Below, one piece after another: positions 46,882 to 55,600 of a DNA stretch of 64,000 nt. Each line of letters starts with the position of its first letter. Position 1 is the stretch's first letter. The translations under genes and the position numbers were made by a program. The stretch spans positions 758,299 through 822,298 of the forward strand of contig NZ_LBMK01000002.1 of the NCBI RefSeq assembly GCF_001005295.1, in the 5' to 3' direction. Below the pieces are notes generated by a model. That model saw only the letters and a program-made list of their open reading frames with translations. It ran no database searches and was not told the origin of the DNA. The stretch is from Streptomyces yangpuensis (GTDB lineage Bacteria; Actinomycetota; Actinomycetes; Streptomycetales; Streptomycetaceae).

Positions 46882-47111
46882 CGCCTTCTGCCTCCTCGCG
46901 GCTGACGCGGCCTCCCCCAGGTGAGCCGGTTCTTCCTATGGCAACAACGTCTGACACGTGCCAAAGGCACGGGCTGACAGGAAAGTTATTGGGATTGTCG
47001 GGCCAGTCCCGGCCATCGGCCCGTCCACCCGTAGACACCCTGCGGGTACCCGGCCTCGCTGCGCGTAGTCTGGAAGAAAGTCACTGCCGTCGGCCCATCC
47101 GTGAGGTATAC

Positions 47112-47438
47112 GTGTCACCGCGCAACAACCGCCCCAGGGGCGGCGAGAACCCGGACGACCGCCCCGGCATCGGTCTGGACCGCTTCGGGCTGGAGCGCAC
47201 CGAGGAGTACCAGGGCGAGGACTGGAAGGTCAGACACGTCGCCGGCGCGAGCGCGGCCGGCAAGCGCTACCGCTGCCCCGGCTGCGACCAGGAGATCCCC
47301 TCCGGCACCCCGCACCTGGTGGCGTGGCCGGAGTACGGCGGCGTGGACGACCGGCGGCACTGGCACAAGGCCTGCTGGAACGCGAAGGACCGCCGCACCA
47401 CGAAGGTGCAGCGGTCCCGCAACGCGCCGAAGTACTGA
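47112..47438 (+). CDS. Small protein with Cys/His zinc-ribbon-like motif
   Basis: 108 residues from a GTG at 47112. The first ~45 residues are basic and Gly/Arg-rich; then KRYRCPGCDQEIPSGTPHLVAWPEYGGVDDRRHWHKACW has CxxC and HxH..C, which could bind one zinc. The C-terminus is basic, ending NAPKY. Streptomyces genomes often label this ATP/GTP-binding protein, but I see no P-loop. Function unknown; RNA or DNA binding would fit the charge. Confidence 0.75.
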   Translation: MSPRNNRPRGGENPDDRPGIGLDRFGLERTEEYQGEDWKVRHVAGASAAGKRYRCPGCDQEIPSGTPHLVAWPEYGGVDDRRHWHKACWNAKDRRTTKVQRSRNAPKY

Positions 47439-47440
47439 CC

Positions 47441-47461
47441 CCCGGCGACGGATCCGCCGGG
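47441..47461. terminator. Short hairpin between converging genes
   Basis: CCCGGCG (47441-47447) pairs with CGCCGGG (47455-47461) between the small zinc-ribbon gene and the ABC permease gene. Only 7 bp, so the call is weak. Confidence 0.45.
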
Positions 47462-47465
47462 CCCC

Positions 47466-48308
47466 TCAGACGTCGCGGCGGCCGACGACGACGTACGAGG
47501 CGGCCACGGTCGCTCCCGTGATCAGCAGGATGATCAGCACGTTGGAGAAGTTGCTGGGCGCCGCGCCCAGGTCGCCGCCCTCCTGCATGCCGAACAGCTG
47601 GCTCAGCGCGACGGGCACGTTGCGCTGGAGGATCTCCCGCCCGATGGGGGCGACGGCCTCCCAGACGATGAGCATGGCCCCCAGCACCGGCGGCAGCGTG
47701 ACCACGCCGAGCATGACGGCGATCGCCCCCGCGGAGTGCCGCACCAGTGCGCCGATCGCGAGCGCGAGCACGCCGAGCAGGGTGACGTAGAGGCAGCCGG
47801 CCACGGCGCCCAGCCACTCGTCGGCCGTGTGCGCACCGGAGGCCGCCCCGCCGTGGGCGAGGGAGGCGGCGATCCCGACCACGAAGACGGACAGCGCGGT
47901 GGCGACGAAGGCCGTGATGCTGAAGACCAGGTACTTCGCGGTGAGCACGCGGAAGCGGTCCGGGGCGGCGGTGAACGTGGTCCGCACCAGGCCGGTGGCG
48001 TGCTCCGAGGCGATCGTGAGCACACCGAGGACCATCACCGCGACCTGGCCCACCATCAGGCCGAAGAGCGCGGGCGTGGTGAAGGAGATGGACTCGTAGT
48101 CCCGGTCGGTGGTCTGCGAGACGAAGAGCATCCCGACACCGACGACGGTCACCACGAGCGAGCCCAGCGTCCACAGGGTGGAGCGGATCGAGATCAGCTT
48201 GGTCCACTCCGAGGCGAGAGCGTGGCCCAGGTGCGGCCGCGGCGAGGGCAGCGCAGAGGTGTAGCTCCGCGGCCGGTCCGGCGTCGTGGTCGTCGGGGTC
48301 ACGGTCAT
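47466..48308 (-). CDS. ABC exporter permease (copy B)
   Basis: 280 residues, six membrane helices in the ABC-2 layout, beginning HALASEWTKLISIRSTLWTLGSLVVTVV and containing SEHATGLVRTTFTAAPDRFRVLTAKY, the coupling-helix region of these permeases. The start overlaps the stop of its ATPase gene by four bases. It is a paralogue of the permease at 49574. Substrate unknown. Confidence 0.92.
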   Translation of the reverse strand: MTVTPTTTTPDRPRSYTSALPSPRPHLGHALASEWTKLISIRSTLWTLGSLVVTVVGVGMLFVSQTTDRDYESISFTTPALFGLMVGQVAVMVLGVLTIASEHATGLVRTTFTAAPDRFRVLTAKYLVFSITAFVATALSVFVVGIAASLAHGGAASGAHTADEWLGAVAGCLYVTLLGVLALAIGALVRHSAGAIAVMLGVVTLPPVLGAMLIVWEAVAPIGREILQRNVPVALSQLFGMQEGGDLGAAPSNFSNVLIILLITGATVAASYVVVGRRDV

Positions 48309-49420
48309 CGGGGGTCCTCGGTGGAGTCCTTGGCGGTGCTCGCGAGCTCGCCGGGATTGCTGGGCATCAGGAAGGGTTTCCCGCCCGCTCCGGGCGGCGG
48401 CGGGGCGAAGAAGCCCGCCTGTGGGACCTCGGGGGCCGTCGGCTCGTCCTCCCAGGCCGGGAGGGCCAGCGGGTCCTGCTCCCACAGCTCGGCCCGCGGG
48501 TCCTCGGTGGAGGTGTACTCGACGGCGGACTGGGTCATCCGCATGTACGCCTCCTCCAGCGAGGCCCGGTGCGGGGACAGCTCCCACAGCCGTACGCCGG
48601 CCCCGTGCGCGAGGTCCGAGATACGGGGGAGCTCCAGGCCGGTCACGCGCAGTGCTCCGTCGGGCTCCTGGAGGACCCGGCCGCCCGCCCCGGCGAGGGC
48701 CCTGCCCAACGTGTCCCGGCCATCGGGATCGGTGTCGGCCGCACGCACCCGAGCGAATCCGGCCGAATTGTGCGCGATGAACTCCTGCGTCCCCATGTCG
48801 GCCAGCAGCCGTCCGCGGCCGATGACGATCAGGTGGTCGGCGGTCAGTGCCATCTCGCTCATCAGGTGGGAGGAGACGAAGACGGTGCGGCCCTCGGCGG
48901 CCAGTCGGCGCATCAGGTTGCGGACCCAGAGGATGCCCTCCGGGTCGAGCCCGTTGACCGGCTCGTCGAACAGCAGCACCTGGGGGTCGCCGAGCAGCGC
49001 CGTGGCGATGCCGAGGCGCTGGCCCATGCCGAGCGAGAAGCCCTTCGTGCGCTGCCGGGCGGCGTCCTGGAGGCCGACCACGGCCAGCACCTCGTCCACC
49101 CGCTTCTCCGGGATCCCGGAGAGCTGGGCGATGGACAGCAGGTGGGTACGGGCCCGGCGGCCGCCGTGCACGGCCTTGGCGTCGAGCAGGGCCCCGACGT
49201 GCCGCTGGGCGTTCGGCAGCTCCCGGAAGGGCAGGCCGTTGATCGTGACCTGACCGGAAGTGGGCCGGTCGAGCCCGAGGATCATGCGCATGGTCGTGGA
49301 CTTCCCGGAGCCGTTGGGCCCCAGGAAGCCCGTCACGTGACCCGGCTTGACCTGGAAGGACAACTGGTCGACGGCGGTCTTGGCGCCGTAGCGCTTGGTC
49401 AGGCCGACTGCCTCGATCAT
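48305..49420 (-). CDS. ABC exporter ATPase (copy B), with Pro-rich tail
   Basis: 371 residues. Walker A GPNGSGKST, signature FSLGMGQRLGIA, Walker B VLLFDEPVNGLDPEG and the switch His in SSHLMSEM are all present, as in DrrA-type ABC-2 exporters. The C-terminal ~70 residues after ASLEEAYMRMTQSAVEYTS are acidic and Pro-rich and are not part of the ATPase fold. Closely similar to the ATPase at 50353, suggesting tandem duplication of the pair. Confidence 0.93.
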   Translation of the reverse strand: MIEAVGLTKRYGAKTAVDQLSFQVKPGHVTGFLGPNGSGKSTTMRMILGLDRPTSGQVTINGLPFRELPNAQRHVGALLDAKAVHGGRRARTHLLSIAQLSGIPEKRVDEVLAVVGLQDAARQRTKGFSLGMGQRLGIATALLGDPQVLLFDEPVNGLDPEGILWVRNLMRRLAAEGRTVFVSSHLMSEMALTADHLIVIGRGRLLADMGTQEFIAHNSAGFARVRAADTDPDGRDTLGRALAGAGGRVLQEPDGALRVTGLELPRISDLAHGAGVRLWELSPHRASLEEAYMRMTQSAVEYTSTEDPRAELWEQDPLALPAWEDEPTAPEVPQAGFFAPPPPGAGGKPFLMPSNPGELASTAKDSTEDPR

Positions 49421-49573
49421 CTTGCTGCCCCTTACCAGGCCGGGACGACTCTCGCCCGCGTAAGGGTTAAGAGGATAACGAGGATCCTCCGGTTCCGTCC
49501 CGGGCCGGATCCCTGATCCGTCCCCGAGGCCGACCCTGGCATGACCCGTAGTCCTTCCGGAGGGGGCGGGCCG

Positions 49574-50356
49574 TCAGGCGTCCCTCTTCCTGAGGACGAG
49601 GTAGCCCCCGAGTACCGAGGCGGCCACCCACAGGACCATGATCCCGAGCCCGCCCCACGGGCCGTAGGGAGTCCCGGTCCCGGCGATGGTGTCCGGCACG
49701 ACCTCGATGATCTTCGACCCGGCCGCGTCGGGCAGGTACTGGCCGTACGTGCGGGTCGCCTCGAAGATGTTGAGGGCGTTCGAGACGATCAGGAAGAACG
49801 GGATCAGGATGCTGATCGAGGCGACCGAGCTGCGCAGCATGGCGGCCACGCCCATGGAGAACAGCGCCAGCAGTGCCATGTACACGCCGGCGCCGATCAC
49901 CGCACGCAGGACGTTCTCCGTGCCGAGGCCGGTGCCGTGGTCGCCCAGGATCGCCTGGCCGAGGAAGAAGGACACGAAGCTGGTCAGCAGTCCGACCAGC
50001 AGGGCCAGCGCCGTGGCCACGGTGAGCTTTCCGAACAGGAAGCGGGCCCGGGCGGGCACGGCGGCCAGCGAAGTACGGATCATGCCCGTGCTGTATTCGG
50101 TGCTGACCACCATGACACCGAAGACGATCATCGCCAGCTGGCCGAACTGCATCCCGGTGAAGCTCACCACGGTGGGATCGAAGGCGGCCCGTTCGAGCGC
50201 GCTCATCCTGTCGAGGCCCGCCTTGGCCGCGGTCGAGATCAGGGCGCCGAAGCCGACGGTGACGATCATGGCCACGGCGAGCGTCCAGCTGGTGGAGGCG
50301 ACGGTGCGGATCTTGGTCCACTCGGAGGTGAGGACGGCGGTGAAGGCCATGGTCAC
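49574..50356 (-). CDS. ABC exporter permease (copy A)
   Basis: 260 residues, six membrane helices, starting AFTAVLTSEWTKIRTVASTSWTLAVA and with STEYSTGMIRTSLAAVPARARFLFGK, matching the other permease at the same places. Start GTG at 50356 overlaps the ATPase stop; an ATG at 50350 is possible. The gap to copy B is 153 bases, so each pair probably has its own transcript or an internal promoter. Confidence 0.92.
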   Translation of the reverse strand: MTMAFTAVLTSEWTKIRTVASTSWTLAVAMIVTVGFGALISTAAKAGLDRMSALERAAFDPTVVSFTGMQFGQLAMIVFGVMVVSTEYSTGMIRTSLAAVPARARFLFGKLTVATALALLVGLLTSFVSFFLGQAILGDHGTGLGTENVLRAVIGAGVYMALLALFSMGVAAMLRSSVASISILIPFFLIVSNALNIFEATRTYGQYLPDAAGSKIIEVVPDTIAGTGTPYGPWGGLGIMVLWVAASVLGGYLVLRKRDA

Positions 50357-51366
50357 CGCCCGCCCTTGCGCGCGGCGTCGGCGGAGTCGAAGCCGGCGCC
50401 CCAGGCGGGGACGTCGGCCGGCCGGGCCGGGTTGTCGCCGGCCGCACCGGGTGCGCCCGGTGCGTGGGAGTGGTACTCGACGGAGTCCGCCGTCATGCGC
50501 ATGAACGCTTCCTCCAGTGAAGCCCGTTGCGGGCTGAGCTCGTGCAGCACGATCCGGTGCCGGGCGGCCAGCTCGCCGACCTGCTCGGCGCCCACGCCGT
50601 CGATCTCCAGCGTGCCGGTGGCGGGGACGCCGACGGCGTCGATCCCGGCCTCGTGCAGGACGTCCTTGAGCCGCTCCTGCTGCGGTGAACGCACGCGGAC
50701 GTAACTGCGGGAGTTCTGGTGAATGAAATCAGCCATAGAGGTATCGGCCAACAGCCGTCCTTGACCGATCACGATCAAATGGTCCGCGGTCAGGGCCATT
50801 TCGCTCATCAGGTGAGAGGACACGAAGATCGTGCGGCCCTCCGCCGCCAGGCCCTTCATCAGATTGCGGATCCAGAGAATTCCCTCGGGGTCCAGACCAT
50901 TGACGGGTTCGTCGAACATGAGGATCTGCGGATCCCCGAGCAACGCGGAGGCGATTCCCAGCCGTTGTCCCATGCCCAGTGAAAATCCTTTGGACTTCTT
51001 CCTGGCGACGGGAGTCAGCCCGACCAGGTCCAGCACCTCGCCGACCCGGCGTTCGGGGATGCCGTTCGACTGCGCCAGGCAGAGCAGGTTGTTGTACGCG
51101 CTGCGGCCGCCGTGCATCGCCTTCGCGTCCAGCAGCGCCCCTACGTGCTTCAGCGGTTCCTGGAGTTCCCGGTAGCGCTTCCCGTAGATCCGGACCCGGC
51201 CACTGGTCGGATTGTCGAGATCGAGCATCATGCGCATGGTCGTGGACTTGCCCGCCCCGTTGGGGCCGAGGAAGCCGGTCACCACCCCCGGTCTGACCTG
51301 GAAGCTGAGGTTGTTGACGGCGGTCTTGGTGCCGAATCGTTTCGTGAGTCCCTCGAGCTCGATCAT
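50353..51366 (-). CDS. ABC exporter ATPase (copy A)
   Basis: 337 residues with Walker A GPNGAGKST, signature FSLGMGQRLGIA, Walker B LMFDEPVNGLDPEG and SSHLMSEM. The C-terminus carries a short Ala/Pro-rich tail, shorter than in copy B. Codon third positions in the middle of the gene (about 50720-51000) are less GC-rich than in neighbours. A large hairpin (51386-51428) lies 20 bases before the start and may regulate the gene. Confidence 0.93.
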   Translation of the reverse strand: MIELEGLTKRFGTKTAVNNLSFQVRPGVVTGFLGPNGAGKSTTMRMMLDLDNPTSGRVRIYGKRYRELQEPLKHVGALLDAKAMHGGRSAYNNLLCLAQSNGIPERRVGEVLDLVGLTPVARKKSKGFSLGMGQRLGIASALLGDPQILMFDEPVNGLDPEGILWIRNLMKGLAAEGRTIFVSSHLMSEMALTADHLIVIGQGRLLADTSMADFIHQNSRSYVRVRSPQQERLKDVLHEAGIDAVGVPATGTLEIDGVGAEQVGELAARHRIVLHELSPQRASLEEAFMRMTADSVEYHSHAPGAPGAAGDNPARPADVPAWGAGFDSADAARKGGR

Positions 51367-51385
51367 GCCGACACGCTAGAACGCC

Positions 51386-51428
51386 CGAGGGCCCTACGTC
51401 ACCTCGAACGGGTGACATAGGGCCCTCG
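51386..51428. terminator. 18-bp hairpin just upstream of ABC copy A
   Basis: 51386-51403 pairs with 51411-51428 with one mismatch and a seven-base loop. It comes after the filP terminator and only 20 bases before the ABC ATPase ATG, so it is either a second terminator, an attenuator or an operator for a dimeric regulator. Confidence 0.6.
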
Positions 51429-51441
51429 ATCAGGCTCTTTC

Positions 51442-51471
51442 GCTACCGGCAGGTAGCGCCTGCCGGCTAGC
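51442..51471 (-). terminator. filP terminator
   Basis: On the minus strand the filP stop codon itself begins the stem GCTAGCCGGCAGG, which pairs with CCTGCCGGTAGC with one bulged base and a loop of five. Confidence 0.8.
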
Positions 51472-52405
51472 GGCTCTGCTGCGCCGGCACGCCGCGGGTG
51501 ACGGGCTCGTCGTCCGCGATCGGGTTGGCCGCCGCGACGGCCGCACCGGTGAGCGTCGCCAGCATCTCGCGGACGTTGGTCAGCTGCGCGTTGATCGAGT
51601 CGCGGCGGTTGGTGAGCGCCGCCAGCTCGCGCTCGGACTCGCTGCGGATGCGGTCCGCCTTGGCGTTGGCGTCGGCCACGATGTCCTCGGCCTGGCGCTG
51701 CGCGGTCTCCACGGTCTGGCGGGCCCGGCGCTCGGCGTCCGTACGCAGCTTCTCGGCCTCCAGGCGCAGCTGCTCGGCGCGGTGCTCGATCTCCGCGAGG
51801 CGCTTCTCGGCCTTGGCCTGGCGGGAGGCCAGGTCGCGCTCCGACTGCTCACGGCGCTTGGCCAGGTTGGTCTCGAAGTCCGCGGCGGCCTGGGCGGCCT
51901 TGGCGCGGGTCTCCTCGAACAGCGCGTCGGCCTCCTCGCGCTTGGAGGCCGCGTCCTTCTGGGCCTCGGCGCGCAGGGTGGCGGCGTCGCCCTTGGCCTT
52001 CTCGACGATGCGGACGCCCTCGTCCTCCGCCTTCGTCTTCCGGTCGGCCGCGAACGACTCGGCGTCGTTGCGCACCTGCTGGGCGGCCGACTCGGCGAGC
52101 TCACGGTGCTGCTCGGCCGCGCGACGGGCCTCCTCGCGCAGGTCCTTCGCCTCCTCCTCGGCCAGCCGCAGGATCTTCTCGACCCGGGCGCCGAGACCCG
52201 CGTACGACGGCTCCGCGTCGTTCACCTGGGCCTGGGCGTTCTGCGTTTCGAGGTGCAGCTCCTCGATCCGCTTTTCCAGAGAGTTGATACGTCCAAGGGC
52301 GCTGTCGCGGTCGGAGACCAGCTTGGTAATGCGGTCGTCCACCTGACCGCGGTCATAACCACGCCGCACGAGCTCGAAGCCGAAGGGGGAGGAAGTGTCG
52401 CTCAT
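51467..52405 (-). CDS. filP: Filament-forming coiled-coil protein FilP
   Basis: 312 residues. A short DivIVA-like head (SSPFGFELVRRGYDRGQVDDRITKLVSDRDSAL) is followed by an almost unbroken Ala/Glu/Arg/Lys-rich coiled coil (about residues 35-285) and a short tail. Size, head and composition fit FilP of S. coelicolor, an intermediate-filament-like protein that forms networks behind hyphal tips and interacts with DivIVA and Scy. The scy gene lies directly upstream on the same strand, the known filP-scy order. ATG at 52405 with AGGA upstream. Confidence 0.93.
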   Translation of the reverse strand: MSDTSSPFGFELVRRGYDRGQVDDRITKLVSDRDSALGRINSLEKRIEELHLETQNAQAQVNDAEPSYAGLGARVEKILRLAEEEAKDLREEARRAAEQHRELAESAAQQVRNDAESFAADRKTKAEDEGVRIVEKAKGDAATLRAEAQKDAASKREEADALFEETRAKAAQAAADFETNLAKRREQSERDLASRQAKAEKRLAEIEHRAEQLRLEAEKLRTDAERRARQTVETAQRQAEDIVADANAKADRIRSESERELAALTNRRDSINAQLTNVREMLATLTGAAVAAANPIADDEPVTRGVPAQQSR

Positions 52406-52457
52406 GGGGTTCCTGTCGAATGAGACCGATGAGGTGCTACGTGAGGTGTTAAGGGGA

Positions 52458-52485
52458 ATCCTAGGCGCCCAGACGGCGTGTCATC
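52458..52485 (-). promoter_or_regulatory. Possible filP promoter
   Basis: On the minus strand GATGAC (52480-52485), 16 bases, TAGGAT (52458-52463), about 53 bases before the filP ATG. The -35 is weak, so the call is tentative; the 196-base gap to scy supports a separate promoter. Confidence 0.35.
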
Positions 52486-52601
52486 GAGTCAATCCGCGTT
52501 TGATCTGGACAATGACACCCCTTTTGAGTGGCAAGGCGGCGGAATGCTTGTCACCCGTTCGCCTGAACATGCATCAGGTGCACACATCCGGGTCCCCTTG
52601 G

Positions 52602-55600
52602 CTAGCCCTCCGACGACTTGCCACCCGAACGAGTGGATCCCGCTGTCACTCCCGCCTTGGCGCCCCCCGCGCCCTGCCCGCCGACCGTGGGCTTCCCGCC
52701 GCCCGAAGGCGCCTCGAATGATTCCAACGCCTCAAGAACGTCCTGGACACGGGAGATCTCCCCCTGAATGTCCTGCCGCCTGCGGACCAGGACCTCCAGC
52801 TCACGGCGGCCCTCCTCGACGAGGCGCTCGGCCTCCGCCTTGGCCTCCGCCAGCGCGCTCTCGGCCTCCCGGGCCAGCTCCGCCTTCTTCTGCTCGGCCT
52901 CCTTGAGCAGCGCCTCCGCCTTGCGGACGGCGGCGATGCGGACCTTGCTCGCCTCGCTGCTCGCGTCCGACAGCAGCGTCTTGGCCTTCGCCTCGGCCTC
53001 GACGCTCTGCTCGGTCGCCGCGCGCACCAGCTTGTCCACACGCTCGCCGGCCGACTTCATCTGCTCGGCCGACTCCCGGCGGGCCCGCTCGTGCAGCTCC
53101 TCGACCTCGCCCTCGACGCGGCCGCGCAGCTCCTCCGCCCGTTCCCTTATGGCGGCGGCGTCCGTGCGCGCGCCGACCAGCAGCTCGTTGGCGTCCGTAC
53201 GGGCCTTCTCCACCAGGGAGTTGCCCTCGACAGTGGCCTCCGAGGTGATCCGTGCCGCCTCCTTGCGGGCCGCGTCGACCATGGCGTCGGCCTGCTCCTC
53301 GGCCGCCGTGGTGGCGGCGAGGGCCTGCTTCTGCGCGTCGACGGTGAGGTTGTCGGCCTCCGTCGCCGCCTCGGTGATGAGCCGGTCGACCTGCTCGGCC
53401 GCCTCGCTGCGGCGCTTGTTCGCCTCCTCGCGGGCCTCGTCCAGCAGCCGCTCGGACTCCTTGCGGGCCTCCGCGCGGGTACGTTCCGCCGCGGCCGCGG
53501 CCTCCGCCTTGACCCGCTCGGCCTCCGACCGGGTCCGGGCCGCGTGCTCCTGCGCCGAGGACAGCGCCTCGGAGGCGTCGGCCCGCAGCCGCTCCGCCTC
53601 GGACGCCGCCTCGCCGACCGTCCGCTCGTTGTCCTTGCGGGTCTGCTCGGTGAGCTTGTCCGCCTCGGACGCCGCCTCCGTGATGAGCCGGTCCGCCTGC
53701 TCGGCCGCCTCGGCGCGCAGCCGGTTCGCCTCTGCGCGCGCCTCGTCCAGCGTCTGCTCGGCGTCGCGCTCGGCGCCGGCCAGGGTCTCGCCCGCCGCGG
53801 CCGTGACGCGGTCCGCCTCCGCGGTGGCCTCGCCGATGATCCGGCCGCCCTCCGCGCGGGCGTCCTCCAGGACCCGGTTCGCGTCCGCGCGCAGCCGCTC
53901 GGCCTCCGCCGCGGCCTCGCCGACCGTGGCCTCGTTGGCCACCCGGGTCTCGTCGATGAGCCGGTCGCCCTCGGCACGCGAGTCGACCATGATCTTCGCG
54001 GCGTCGCGCTCGGCGCCCGCCAGGGTCTCGGCCGCCTGCGACTTCAGCCGGGCCGCCTGGGTGGTGAGGCGCTCGGCCTCGGCCGCCGCCTCGCCCACGG
54101 TGGCCGCGTTCGCCGCGCGGGTCTCCTCGATGAGGCGGTCCGCCTCCGCCGAGGCCTCGGTGATGAGCCGGTCGACCTGCTCCGCGGCCTCGGTGCGCAG
54201 CCGGTTGCCCTCGGCGCGCGCCTCGTCCAGCGTGGCCGCGGCCGCGGTGCGGGTGGCCTCGGCGACCTCCGCCGCCTCCGTGGTGATCCGCTCCGCCTCA
54301 GCCTCGGCGTCGGCGACCGTGGCCGCGTTCGCCGCGCGGGTCTCCTCGGTGAGCCGCTCGGCCTCCGCCGAGGCCTCGGCCGTGATCCGGGCACCCTCGG
54401 CGCGGGCGGCCTCCAGGGACTCCGCCGCCTCGCCGCGGATACGGTTGGCGTCGTTGCGGGCGTCGGCCCGGGTACGGGCGGCGTCCCGCTCGGCGGCGGC
54501 CAGCGCGTCCGTGGCCTCGGTCCGCAGCCGCTGGGCGTACTCGGCGGTGTCGGCGCGCAGCTGCTCCGCCTCGGCGATCGCCTCGCCGACGGTCCGCTCC
54601 GCCAGCGCCTTCGCCGCGTCCGTCTCGGCGCGCGCCTCGGTACGGATACGGCCCGCGTCCTCGGCGGCCCGCTCCCGCTCCGCGTGGGCGTCGCCGCGGA
54701 CCCGGGCGGCCTCTTCCTCGGCCTCCGTCTTCGTCCGCTCCGCCACGTGCTCGGCGGCGCTGCGCAGCCCGGAGATCTCCTCCTCGGCCTGCTCGTGCAG
54801 CCCGGCCACGGCGTCGCGCACCTGCTGGGCGGTGGCCTCGGCCGCCGACACCAGCTCCGAGGCGCGGCTCTCGGCCTCCTCGGTCAGACGGGCCGCCTCG
54901 GCCTGCGCCTCCTCCGAGCGGCGGCGGGCCGCTGCCAGCAGCTCCTCGCTCTGCTCGCGGGCCTGCGCCCGCTCCTGTTCGGCGTCGGTACGGGCCGACG
55001 CCAGGGTCTCCTCGGCCTCCCGGCGGCGCCGGGCGGCCTCCTCCTGCGCGGCGGCCAGCGCCTCGGCGGCCTCCGCGGCGACCCGCTCGGCCGCCGCCTT
55101 CGCCTCCGCGCGCAGCCGGTCCGCGGTCTCCTGGGCCTCGGAGCGCACGCGCTCGGCCTCGGCCTCGGCCTCGCCGCGCAGCCGTACGGCCACCTGCTCG
55201 GCCTCGGCGCGCACCCGGCCGGCGTCCTGCGCCGCCTCGGTGCGCAGCTGGTCGGCCTCGGCCTCGGACTGCGTCCGGAGCGTGCGGATGCGTTCCGCCG
55301 CCTCGGCGCGCAGCCGGTCGTTCTCCTCGGTCGTCTCGCGGCGGATGTTCTCCGCCGCGCCGCGGGCGTCGCGCAGCGTCTGCTCGGCCGTGGCCAGCCG
55401 GCCCTCGGCCTCCGTGTGCAGCCGTACGAGCTCTTCGTCGGCCTCGGCGCGCTTCGCTGCCAGTGCCTGCTCGGTCTCCTCGCGCCGTGCGAGGGCCGCC
55501 GCGTCCGCCTCGGCGCGGACCGCCTCGGCCTGCTCCTCGGCCTCGGCGCGCAGCCGTTCGGCCTCGGCGCGGGTCCGCTCCAGGGTCTCCTCGGCCTGCT

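Noticed and set aside
46957..46971. CGTGCC-aaa-GGCACG inverted repeat as a terminator
   Set aside because: It lies between divergent genes, so nothing ends there; it may be an operator but is too short to claim.
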